Below, piece by piece: positions 29,845 through 37,090 of a stretch of DNA of 37,148 nt. Position 1 is the stretch's first letter; the number at the start of each line of letters is the position of its first letter. Source of the stretch: Streptomyces kebangsaanensis (GTDB lineage: Bacteria > Actinomycetota > Actinomycetes > Streptomycetales > Streptomycetaceae); the NCBI RefSeq assembly GCF_001906585.1, contig NZ_JUJA01000083.1, positions 1 through 37,148 on the forward strand, in the 5' to 3' direction. The notes below the pieces were generated by a model. That model was given only the letters and a program-made list of their open reading frames with translations, was not told the origin of the DNA and made no database searches. Both the position numbers and the translations under genes were made by a program.

Positions 29845-30957
29845 TCAGACCGCGGCGGGCTTGGCGGCGGCCTTCTTGGCCGGGGCCTGCCGCTTGGGGG
29901 CGCGCGGCCTCGGGACGGCGCGCTCGGCCGTGGCCTTCTTGGCGGGGACCTTCGGCTTGGGCCCCGGCTTGAGCTCGGCCGACTCGGCCTTGGCTGCGTC
30001 CTCGGCCTTGGCCTCCGGCTCGGCCTTGGCCGCGAGGCTCTCGTGCTCGGCGTCGGGGTTCAGGCGGGCGATCTCGCGGGCCTCGGCGTGCGCCTTGGCC
30101 TGCCGCAGGTTCCAGCGGGCCTTGGCGACCGCGTCGGCCACGCGGCCCATCTGGTCCATGCGCTTGCCGACCTCGCCCTCCAGGGCCAGGGCGAGCTTCA
30201 GCGGGTCGGCCTTGCCCAGCTCCTCCAGCAGGCCGAGGACCCGCTCGATCCGGTCGATGTTGCTGCGGGTCGTGGTGCGCTCGCGCTGCCGCTCCTCGCG
30301 CTCCTCGGGCGTCATGTCCTCCACGAGGAGTGCGAACGTCTGGCCCTGCTGCTGCTTGAGCGCGTACGCGAAGTGGACCAGCTCGTTGTCGCCGGCGAAG
30401 GCGCCCTTGGCCCACTTCTTCATCACGGCGGCCTGGTTGCCGGGCGTGAGGGCGGCGATCTGCACGGCGGCCTGCGTGCCGATCGCGCCCGAGTTCACGT
30501 GCTGCTGGACCTCTTCGGTGAGGTTCAGCAGGGCCAGGCGCAGCATCACGTACTGCGAGGACTTGCCGAACTCCTTGGCGACGTCCTTGGCTTCGGCGCC
30601 TTCCTGCTCGTCCATCAGGCGACGGAACGCCTTGGCCTCCTCCATCGGCGTCATGTCGGCGCGGTTGATGTTCTCGGCCACCGACCGCTTGAACCGCTCG
30701 ATCTCGGTGAGGTCGTCCTCGGTGATGATGCACTGGATCTCGGTGAGCCCGGCGAGCTGGTGGGCGCGCCAACGGCGCTCGCCCGCGACGATCTCGTAGC
30801 CGCCGACGTCGCCGTCGCGGCGGACCTCGATCGGCTGCATGAGACCGAACCGCTTGATGGAGTCGGCGAGTTCCTGCAGGGCGTTGGGCTCGAAGAACTC
30901 GCGGGGCTGGCGCTCGTTGCGGCGGATGTCGCTGATCGGCAGCGTCTGAATCGTCAC
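29845..30957 (-). CDS. ParB/Spo0J-family protein
   Basis: 370 residues. Unlike the two other ParB-N proteins nearby, this one is canonical: box I with VAGERRWRAHQLAGL (GERR at 59-62, the CTP-binding motif), box II ENINRADMTPMEEAKAFRRL (from 95), a central HTH (DVAKEFGKSSQYVMLRLALL) and a helical domain. The C-terminal 80 residues are Ala/Lys/Pro-rich and may bind DNA non-specifically. ParB proteins load onto parS and spread as CTP clamps. No ParA gene lies in the window, so it may act as a regulator or nucleoid-type protein of the element rather than in partition. Confidence 0.85.
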   Translation of the reverse strand: MTIQTLPISDIRRNERQPREFFEPNALQELADSIKRFGLMQPIEVRRDGDVGGYEIVAGERRWRAHQLAGLTEIQCIITEDDLTEIERFKRSVAENINRADMTPMEEAKAFRRLMDEQEGAEAKDVAKEFGKSSQYVMLRLALLNLTEEVQQHVNSGAIGTQAAVQIAALTPGNQAAVMKKWAKGAFAGDNELVHFAYALKQQQGQTFALLVEDMTPEEREERQRERTTTRSNIDRIERVLGLLEELGKADPLKLALALEGEVGKRMDQMGRVADAVAKARWNLRQAKAHAEAREIARLNPDAEHESLAAKAEPEAKAEDAAKAESAELKPGPKPKVPAKKATAERAVPRPRAPKRQAPAKKAAAKPAAV

Positions 30958-30976
30958 GGCGTCTCCAAGAGGCTGT

Positions 30977-31039
30977 GAGCTAGGGGCTTTTCCCCTGCCC
31001 GCTCCTCTTATTCTAGCTCCATTGCCGGCCTGGGGCTAG
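30977..31039. promoter_or_regulatory. GAGCTAG repeats upstream of the ParB gene
   Basis: GAGCTAG (30977-30983), its inverse CTAGCTC (31013-31019) and GGGCTAG (31033-31039) cluster in an AT-rich pocket 20-80 bases before the ParB start. The minus strand has TAGAAT overlapping the second copy, a good -10 hexamer. The copies could be an operator for autoregulation. Confidence 0.35.
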
Positions 31040-31077
31040 ATTTTTTGGGGCAATTTTCGCCGGTCAGGACATGTGTC

Positions 31078-31102
31078 GGGGCGGGCACTGTGTGCCCGCC
31101 CC
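31078..31102 (-). terminator. Terminator hairpin after the 31122 gene
   Basis: GGGGCGGGCA (31078-31087) pairs perfectly with TGCCCGCCCC (31093-31102) around a 5-base loop, 20 bases past the stop at 31122. Confidence 0.75.
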
Positions 31103-31121
31103 AATCGAACGCACCGGCTGT

Positions 31122-31307
31122 TCAGCTAGCCCGCACCAGCGCCACCGCGGCGCGCGAGACCTCTTGCGGCACCTGCTCCGGCGCCTCCTCGATCACCACG
31201 GCCAGTGCACGCAGGGCCACCTGCGCCTCCCAAACACCCGGAGCGGGGCGGCCGGAACGCTCGGCCTCCTCCATGCGCCTCCGAATGCGTGCCGGATCGA
31301 TCGCCAC
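31122..31307 (-). CDS. 61-residue hypothetical protein
   Basis: A GTG preceded by GGGGAGGGGTAGGAAA opens a 61-codon frame (VAIDPARIRRRMEEAERSG, then a hydrophobic helix ALRALAVVIEEAP). A terminator follows directly, which supports a real gene. No family recognised; it may be a small regulator. Confidence 0.5.
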   Translation of the reverse strand: MAIDPARIRRRMEEAERSGRPAPGVWEAQVALRALAVVIEEAPEQVPQEVSRAAVALVRAS

Positions 31308-31413
31308 TTTCCTACCCCTCCCCTAGGGCGGGACCCCCCGCCATGGACCTACGCCATGCTCGCCAGCTCCACACCCCAAGACGCGGTGCGGCCCCCTGGG
31401 CGCACGCGGTCGG

Positions 31414-31653
31414 CTACCAGGTGGTGTCGGCCGGCTCGACGGTGTGGCCGCCACTGGCGGCGTTGCCGGTGGGAAGGTTCCAGGTCGTGTCGTCCGTCGT
31501 GAGGTCGGGAACGACACCGCCGACGACGACGTTCCACGTCGTGTCGGCCTTGATCCGATGCTGCGCCGCCTGCGGTGCCCCCACCGCGACGAGAGCGGCG
31601 AGCGCGGCGAGCGCAACAGCGAAAGAGGCACGGAAAGCACGCTTGAATACCAC
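31414..31653 (-). CDS. Small secreted peptide with DTTWN motifs
   Basis: 79 residues from a GTG four bases after AGGGGA. A signal peptide (FKRAFRASFAVALAALAALV, then AVGAPQAAQ as cleavage region) is followed by a mature part of about 45 residues with three DTTW motifs (ADTTWNVVV, DDTTWNLPTG and a terminal DTTW). Streptomyces encode families of such short secreted peptides, sometimes acting as extracellular signals, and often beside regulator genes. It is divergent from the LuxR-type gene 186 bp away, which may sense or control it (inference). Confidence 0.75.
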   Translation of the reverse strand: MVFKRAFRASFAVALAALAALVAVGAPQAAQHRIKADTTWNVVVGGVVPDLTTDDTTWNLPTGNAASGGHTVEPADTTW

Positions 31654-31839
31654 TGGTTCCCCTGAGGTCACATACAAGATGGCCTGACGGGCAGGCGTCC
31701 GCGGCGGCAGCAACCAACCGGCTGGGGCCACGAGTTCGCAACCTGCGCCCGTCAAGATCACGATGTAATGGAAGCGTGTGGAAGATCAAGTCGAGGAGTT
31801 ACCGTACTTTCACGAGCCACACAATTCAGGGGATGTTAG

Positions 31840-32802
31840 GTGCCACATTTTCCCGAGCTGCCTGATCTGTCCGGACAGGCAGCCGCCGTGTACAGGAAGA
31901 CGCTAGACGGTAGGTCACTAGACCCGGAGACCCCGGGACTTGCCGAATTACTGACAGCTGGCCTTGTAGTGGAGACCCCTCCAAGCAAAGACACCTACAG
32001 CGTCGTAGAACCCCGACACTCGGCGTTCAAGATGATGCAGCAGATCCACACTCACCTATCCGCACTTGCCGCTTATGCAGGGGAATTGCCGGGATTTCTG
32101 GCCTCTCTTCAGGACCAGTTCGAGGCATCGAGACCGCCGCACGAGTCGATCCAACACCTCGCCGGCCGCGACCTGGTCAACGAGCACATCTCCCAAGAGC
32201 ACTCCGCCGCCCGCACTGAGATCATCTCCGCGCAGCCCGGCCAACGCAGGCCAGAGGACCTGGCGTTCAGCTTCGGCCGCGACCGCCGCGCCCTCGAACA
32301 AGGCGCGCAGATGCGGACGCTATACCACAGCTCCGTACGCCGCGTCGCCACAGTCGGCAACTGGGCGAAGAACATGGCCGCCGCCGGCGCAGAGGTCCGC
32401 ACGTTCAACGGCCGCTTCCCCCGCAGCATTATTTTTGACCGCCGCGTGGCGTTCATTCCCGTGCACACAGGCGAGCCTTCCCCCGACGAGGCCGTCATGG
32501 TGTCCGATCCGCTGATGGTGGCGCAGATCGTCTCGGTCTTCGACCTGTTCTGGGAGCGCGCCACCCCGTGGCACGGCCGAACCCACAGCGACAAGAGCCT
32601 CGTCACGACCGCCAGCACGCGCGCAATCCTGCGGGAGCTGTGCGCGGGACGCACGCAGGCGCAGGCCGCGAAGAACCTCGGGTTCGCCTCCGCCTGGGTC
32701 AACGAGCAGCTGGGGCAGCTACGGCGAAAGCTCGGCGTACAGACCCTCAACGAGGTCATCTACTGGTGGGCGACGTCCCCCGACCACCAGGTACAGGACT
32801 GA
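31840..32802 (+). CDS. LuxR-type HTH regulator with PLD/TrmB-like sensor part; contains a TTA codon
   Basis: 320 residues from a GTG six bases after AGGGGA. Residues 1-60 look like a degenerate winged helix (LAELLTAGLVVETPP). Residues 120-230 resemble the phospholipase-D-like sensor region of Streptomyces TrmB/LuxR regulators (MRTLYHSSVRRVATVGNWAK, RSIIFDRRVAFIPV). The C-terminus is a LuxR-type HTH (LRELCAGRTQAQAAKNLGFA, then NEQLGQLRRKLGVQT). Codon 37 (31948-31950) is TTA, read only by the bldA tRNA, so translation should be tied to development. It probably controls the divergent secreted peptide gene and perhaps the element. Confidence 0.85.
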   Translation: MPHFPELPDLSGQAAAVYRKTLDGRSLDPETPGLAELLTAGLVVETPPSKDTYSVVEPRHSAFKMMQQIHTHLSALAAYAGELPGFLASLQDQFEASRPPHESIQHLAGRDLVNEHISQEHSAARTEIISAQPGQRRPEDLAFSFGRDRRALEQGAQMRTLYHSSVRRVATVGNWAKNMAAAGAEVRTFNGRFPRSIIFDRRVAFIPVHTGEPSPDEAVMVSDPLMVAQIVSVFDLFWERATPWHGRTHSDKSLVTTASTRAILRELCAGRTQAQAAKNLGFASAWVNEQLGQLRRKLGVQTLNEVIYWWATSPDHQVQD

Positions 32803-32823
32803 CGCGCCCGGCGTACGCCACCC

Positions 32824-33783
32824 TTACGCGGCGACCGGGTTGTGCCACGTCAGCGTGACCCGGTCGTCCACATCGCGTACCCCGCGCGCCCGCGCCGAAC
32901 GGACCTCGACCCTCGACAGCAGCAGCATCGCCAGCCCCCGCTTGGAGCTCGAAGGGGCGTGCTCCCACCAGCGCGCCAGGTCCTTGATCCCACCCAGTGG
33001 CACGTTCACGGCCTGCTCCAGGAACCGCAGCCGCGCCCGTTCCTTCTTCAAGCTGGCGCTGACCTGCCGGTCGACGGCGACGAACGCGCTCCGCGACAGC
33101 TGGCCGTCCGCGTACGGCCCGGCCAGCTCCGTCCGTGACCTCTCCAGGTCGGCGATCCGGCCGCGCGCCTCATCGGCCTCGGCCGCCAGAGCGGCACGGA
33201 CCTGCTCCAGTGCAGCCTGCGCGCCCGGGCGCATCAGCTCACCGAGAACATGCTCGGCGACGTGATCCTCCAGCAACGACGCGGTGATGCGGACCTTGCC
33301 GCAGCCGCCGCGCCCCTCGAAGGTGGTCGGGCAGCGGTAGGACGGAGTGCGCGCACTGGTGCGGCCACCGGTCAGTTGCTGCCCGCACTGCCCGCACAGG
33401 GCCAGCCCACCGCTCAGCCAGTAGTCGTAATCGGGTTCGCGGCCCTCAGGGTTTCGCGCACTGCCCGGCCGGCCGGGACGCTGCTGCAGCCACTGGAACT
33501 CCTCCGGCGTGATCAGCGCCTCCCGGCCGGTCTCACGTAGCTCGCCGGTGGCAGGGTCACGCTCCAGGCCGGCGATCGCCGGATTGCCCAGCAGGCGGCC
33601 CAGCGTCATGGAAGTCCACTCGCCGCCCATCGTGCCCCGGTGGCCCTCGGCCGTCATCCAGGCAGCGACCGCGGCCTGCGACTGTCCGGCACGCAGACGA
33701 CCGACGGCCTCACGCACAACTTGCTGCTCCTTGGCACGCACACGCGTCAGAGCCTGGTTGTCGAAGCCGTACAAGCGCGGCAT
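32824..33783 (-). CDS. Large serine recombinase derivative lacking the catalytic domain
   Basis: 319 residues. It has the Recombinase domain (VREAVGRLRAGQSQAAVAAW, LGRLLGNPAIAGL), then a zinc beta-ribbon (LALCGQCGQQL, YRCPTTFEGRGGCGKVRI), a coiled coil (EVDEARGRIADLERSR-like) and a C-terminal beta segment (VEVRSARARG, VTLTWHNPV). The N-terminal ~140-residue resolvase domain with the catalytic serine is absent: the frame starts directly at MPRLYGFD, the usual domain junction. It has no recombinase activity by itself but could still bind att-type DNA. It follows the xis-like gene by 12 bases, so it may be a retained accessory DNA-binding protein. Confidence 0.8.
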   Translation of the reverse strand: MPRLYGFDNQALTRVRAKEQQVVREAVGRLRAGQSQAAVAAWMTAEGHRGTMGGEWTSMTLGRLLGNPAIAGLERDPATGELRETGREALITPEEFQWLQQRPGRPGSARNPEGREPDYDYWLSGGLALCGQCGQQLTGGRTSARTPSYRCPTTFEGRGGCGKVRITASLLEDHVAEHVLGELMRPGAQAALEQVRAALAAEADEARGRIADLERSRTELAGPYADGQLSRSAFVAVDRQVSASLKKERARLRFLEQAVNVPLGGIKDLARWWEHAPSSSKRGLAMLLLSRVEVRSARARGVRDVDDRVTLTWHNPVAA

Positions 33784-33795
33784 GCCATTCCCTAC

Positions 33796-34062
33796 TCACT
33801 CAGCAGTCTGTGCAGGTCCTCCCTGACGCAGAGAGCCGATTCCAAGCGCCTCCCAGAGGGCGGCCGTTGGAACACGGATCGTGCTCCCCATCGCCAGTAT
33901 CCGCACGGGGAATTGACCGGCCTTGATCAGGTCGTATGCCTTGTTGTGCCCGATGCCCAGTGCGCGGGCTGCGGTCACGACGTTGACCGTTGCGGGCAGC
34001 GCCAAGACCTCGTCCAGGCTCATTCCGCGCCGATCGGCGGCCAGAGTGCTCGTCGTCGCCAT
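33796..34062 (-). CDS. xis: Excisionase-like HTH protein
   Basis: 88 residues from an ATG at 34062 (34104 and 34023 are alternatives). A single HTH_17/excisionase domain occupies the middle: LPATVNVVTAARALGIGHNK, then AYDLIKAGQFPVRILAMGST and the wing IRVPTAALWEALG. Such proteins bind near att sites and steer the integrase towards excision. It is divergent from the integrase gene 125 bp away, the usual arrangement in actinobacterial integrative elements. Confidence 0.8.
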   Translation of the reverse strand: MATTSTLAADRRGMSLDEVLALPATVNVVTAARALGIGHNKAYDLIKAGQFPVRILAMGSTIRVPTAALWEALGIGSLRQGGPAQTAE

Positions 34063-34187
34063 CTCGTTGTCGCGTTCTCCCCCGCGCCAACCTGCGCACA
34101 CCATACACCGGCAAGCGAAGGATCACCCCGGGAACTTCCGGTAACAATGGGCGTCGACAGAGACAACCCGGCGTAGGGGTGGGGACG

Positions 34188-35813
34188 ATGTTCGAAGACA
34201 AGACGTTCAAAAGGTGTGCCTGCAAGGGGCCATTAACTCGCCCGGACGGCACACCCGTCCTCGACGGTGACGGTAAGCAAAAAATCGGCCACCTCGAGCG
34301 GGCCTGTCCCCGGCTCAAGGAACGAGCCCACGGCTCCTGGTACTACTCAATCGAACTGGAGCGCGACGGCACCAGGAAGCGGAAGCGGGCCCGTGAGGGC
34401 GGATTCGCCACGCAGGCCGAGGCCGCGGCCAAGGCCGAGGAAGTGTGGCGGGCCTCCAAGGCCGGGGTGAACGTCCTGTCGGACGAGACGGTCACCGAAT
34501 TTCTGGCCCGCTGGCTCAAGAAGAAGAAGACCGAGCTGAAGCGGACCACCGTCCACGAGTACGAGCGCGACATCGAGCTGTACCTGGTGCCGCACCTGGG
34601 CACGCTGAAAATGCGGGACCTGCGCGCCCGCCACTGCCAGGGCTTGTTCGACTGGATCATCTCCGACAACGAGCGCCGCGAGGAGCACCGGGCCAGGGTC
34701 GCCGAGCTGAAGGAGGCCGCCGACGCGGCGGCCACCGCGTGGCACGAGGCGCCCACCGGGAACCCGGAGGAGAAGAAGGAGCGGGCCCGCCGGCGGGCAG
34801 TGTGGGCAGCGGCCCGCGACGAGTACCTGGCCGAGCGGAAGAAGCTGCAGCGCACCACCGGCCCGGCCACCATGGGCACCATCAAGGCCACCTTGTCCTC
34901 CGCGCTCTCCGACGCACTGAGGGAGGAGCTGATCGCCAAGAACTATGCAGCGCTCGTGAGCCTCCCCAAGGTGACCAAGCCGCGCGCGCTCGCCTGGACC
35001 CCGCCGCGCGTGGCCCGCTGGAAGCGCACCGGCGAGAAGCCGAGCCCGGTCATGGTGTGGACGCTGCAGCAGACCGCCGAGTTCCTGGATCACATCGCCT
35101 ACGACCGCCACTTTCCCGCCTGGCACCTGGTCCTCTTCCACGGCCTGCGCCGCGGCGAGCTGACCGCGCTTGCCTGGGACGAGGTGGACCTGGACGCTGA
35201 GGTGATCCACATCAGGGAGCAGATGGTGTCCATCTCCTACGAGGTGCACGAGGACGCCCCGAAGGCCGACAGCGTCCGCGACATCAAGCTGAACCGGGAC
35301 TCGGTGATATTGCTGCGGGCCTGGCGCGAGGAGCAGGCCGCCGAACGCAAGCAGTGGACGTCGGCCGGCGTGCCCGCGCCCACCGAGGCCGCCGACCGGG
35401 TCTTCACCAAGGAAGACGGCTCGGTGTACCACCCGCAGCTCTTCTCCGACCGCTGAGACCGGCTGGTGGAGCTGTCCGGGCTGCCACCGATCCGGCTCCA
35501 CGACGGCCGCCACGAGGCGGCGAGTCTGGCGCTGGCCGCCGGCGTCGCCCCGAAGGTCGTGCAGGCGATGCTCGGGCACGCGTCCCTGCGGATGACGAGC
35601 GACACCTACCAGACGGTCCTGCCCGAGATGCACGCCGCGACCGCCTCGGCGTCCCTGGACCTCGTCACCGCCTACCGCAAGGCCGAGCAGGCGGCGAAGC
35701 TCGGGCATGCCCCGGTGGAGACGGCCGACAGCTACCAGGTACAGCTCGCCCGACCAGAGAAGGTAGCAGCCATGAAGAGGGTGATGAAGAGGCAGCGCCG
35801 CCGGGTGGCCTGA
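34188..35813 (+). pseudogene. int: Tyrosine integrase interrupted by an in-frame TGA
   Basis: From the ATG behind GGGGTGGGG the frame encodes an N-terminal zinc-like segment (CACKGPL), a SAM-like arm (VTEFLARWLKKKKTELKR) and the catalytic domain with HGLRRGEL (Arg I near 322). A TGA at 35454-35456 (codon 423) ends it. The same frame continues directly with the missing C-terminus: HDGRH (R441), LGHASLRMT (H464) and DTYQTV (Y474, nucleophile) to 35813. The stop replaces what is a Trp codon in related integrases (SDRWDRLV). The short product lacks three catalytic residues. Codon 16 is TTA, so expression would also depend on bldA. Confidence 0.85.
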
Positions 35814-35828
35814 CAGGCCGCGGGCCCC

Positions 35829-35873
35829 ACTGGGTCCCACTGGGATCCGTGCGGGGACCCATCTTGGACCCAT
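35829..35873. repeat. Four TGGGTCC-type repeats, possible integrase arm sites
   Basis: ACTGGGTCCC (35829-35838) and ACTGGGATCC (35839-35848) are followed by two inverted copies, GGGGACCCAT (35853-35862) and TTGGACCCAT (35864-35873). They sit between the integrase end and the att-like sequence, where arm-type integrase binding sites are expected. Confidence 0.5.
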
Positions 35874-35922
35874 CAGGCCTGTTTTCCCGCCCCGCAGGGC
35901 CGTGGGCTAGACCACGTACCGA

Positions 35923-36906
35923 TCAAGGAAATGAGAAAGGCCCAGGTCGGAGGGTATGACCTGGGCCTTTCCTGTGGAGCCGCTTTCGGGATTCAAACCC
36001 GAGACCCACGAAGAAGCTGTACGACGCCTTCTCGCGCGGGGCGGTGCCGCCCCAGACCAGGGAGGTGGCCGGCTGCCCGTCGAGCTGGACCTGATACCGC
36101 GTCACCACCCCGTCGGTGCGCGGCGGAACCCAGCTCAGGTCGAGGTAGTGGGAACCGTCCGCCCGGTGTGTCGTGGCACGGAAGGCGGAGGGCGCGGTGG
36201 CCCGGCCGTCGTCGGAGCCCGGCGCGGTGGTGAGCCGGACGGCGGTACTGGCGGGGGAGAGGTTGTCGGCGGCGTCGCGGGCCCGCACGGTGAAGGAGTA
36301 ACGGGTACCCGGCCGCAGGCCCGTGACCACGGTCGCCGTCTGGTTGCCGCCCACGCTGTGGATCTTCGTGCGGGCCTGGTAGACGTCGTAGGAGACCACG
36401 CCCCGGTCGTCCGTCGACGGCGACCAGGACAGCTGGGCCGCCCGGCTGCCCACCGCCCGGCCGTGCGCGTCGAGCGGGCGGGACGGGGCCGAGTGGTCCA
36501 CGACGGCGGCCGGGGTCGTCGCCCGCACCGACCGGCTGCGCGGACCGAGCCGGCCGTCGGTGTCCCGGGCCCGCACGGTGAAGACGTACGTGGTCGAGGG
36601 GCTGAGCCGGGTGACGTCCACCATGTGCTCGGACGCCGGTACGTCCTTCACTTTCGTGGGGCCCCGGTACACCTCGTATCCGGCGACGCCCGAGGCCGCG
36701 GGTGCCGCGTTCCACATGACGTGCACGCTGGTCGCGCTCCCGGCCGCCGCGGTGACGCCGGTCGGCGCCCCGGGCATCCGGCCGCTCTCACCGCCGTCGG
36801 TGACGCTCCGGCCGCAGGCGGTCAGCAGCGCCGACGCGACGCACAAGGCCACGACACGCCCGAGCGTGCGGTGACGTCGGGGAGCGGGGACGGGAACGCG
36901 TCGCAC
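35923..36906 (-). CDS. FN3-domain lipoprotein, 3' end replaced at the element junction
   Basis: 327 residues from a GTG nine bases after GGGGAG. The signal peptide ends in lipobox LLTAC (C31). Two complete fibronectin type III domains follow (PGAPTGVTAAAG... to VRATTPAA, and PSRPLDAHGRAV... to VRLTTAPG). A third begins at PSAFRATTHRADG and breaks off after ASYSFFVG. From about 36008 the frame runs through the tRNA-like sequence and the terminator (GFESRKRLHRKGP...), which cannot be the native end; about one and a half beta strands are missing. The protein would be displayed on the cell surface; FN3 modules often accompany polysaccharide-degrading enzymes. This is the chromosomal flank of the element. 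Confidence 0.85.
   Translation of the reverse strand: MRRVPVPAPRRHRTLGRVVALCVASALLTACGRSVTDGGESGRMPGAPTGVTAAAGSATSVHVMWNAAPAASGVAGYEVYRGPTKVKDVPASEHMVDVTRLSPSTTYVFTVRARDTDGRLGPRSRSVRATTPAAVVDHSAPSRPLDAHGRAVGSRAAQLSWSPSTDDRGVVSYDVYQARTKIHSVGGNQTATVVTGLRPGTRYSFTVRARDAADNLSPASTAVRLTTAPGSDDGRATAPSAFRATTHRADGSHYLDLSWVPPRTDGVVTRYQVQLDGQPATSLVWGGTAPREKASYSFFVGLGFESRKRLHRKGPGHTLRPGPFSFP
35936..35970. terminator. Strong bidirectional terminator at the element's right end
   Basis: AAAGGCCCAGGTC (35936-35948) pairs perfectly over 13 bp with GACCTGGGCCTTT (35958-35970) around a 9-base loop, with T-tracts on both strands. It would end the integrase transcript on one strand, and on the other it lies where a tRNA terminator would, just after the tRNA-like 3' end. 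Confidence 0.85.
35975..36008 (-). other. tRNA 3'-end-like sequence, probable att site
   Basis: Read on the minus strand this is a T-arm (TCGGG stem, TTTGAAT loop, CCCGA stem), then AAGCGGC as an acceptor strand, T, and CCA (35975-35977). An intact tRNA would need GCCGCTT about 70 bases upstream; that stretch is instead FN3 coding sequence, so only the 3' third is present. The T-loop has T where C56 is normal. An AAGCGGC acceptor would suit a threonine tRNA (guess). tRNA 3' ends are the usual att cores of tyrosine integrases. Confidence 0.55.
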
Positions 36907-36963
36907 GAGGCCGGACTCCCCTTTCCAGCAGCGGCGCGGACGACTTGGACGCCGCGCGTGCAA

Positions 36964-36975
36964 TGGTCCGGACCA
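36964..36975 (-). promoter_or_regulatory. TGGTCCGGACCA palindrome upstream of the FN3 gene
   Basis: A perfect 12-bp palindrome 58 bases before the GTG. It resembles the DasR operator (consensus around TGGTCTAGACCA) and the TGGTCCAGACC-type repeats in Streptomyces chitinase promoters. An N-acetylglucosamine- or chitin-linked control of this surface lipoprotein is plausible but inferred. Confidence 0.45.
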
Positions 36976-37061
36976 ATATGGCGCCTCGGCGGGGCCGTAT
37001 CAAGAGGGCCGCCGTCCGGGAGCGCCACGGGACGTTCCGTGTGCGGGAGCCTCTTCCGGAA

Positions 37062-37090
37062 TGAACTCCCCCGATCCGCAGGGGAGTTCA
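37062..37090. terminator. Terminator hairpin at the right edge
   Basis: TGAACTCCCC (37062-37071) pairs perfectly over 10 bp with GGGGAGTTCA (37081-37090) around a 9-base loop. It probably ends a gene lying to the right of the window. Confidence 0.65.

Noticed and set aside
29845..30957. ParABS partition locus
   Set aside because: A canonical ParB is present, but no ParA gene was found in the window and no standard Streptomyces parS site was recognised, so a full partition system is not supported.
34347..35873. 508-codon open frame opposite the integrase
   Set aside because: Antisense shadow of a gene with clear integrase motifs; no domain or ribosome binding site supports it.
35975..36080. 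Complete tRNA gene at the right junction
   Set aside because: Only the T-arm and acceptor 3' part can be formed; no matching GCCGCTT 5' strand, D-arm or anticodon arm lies upstream.
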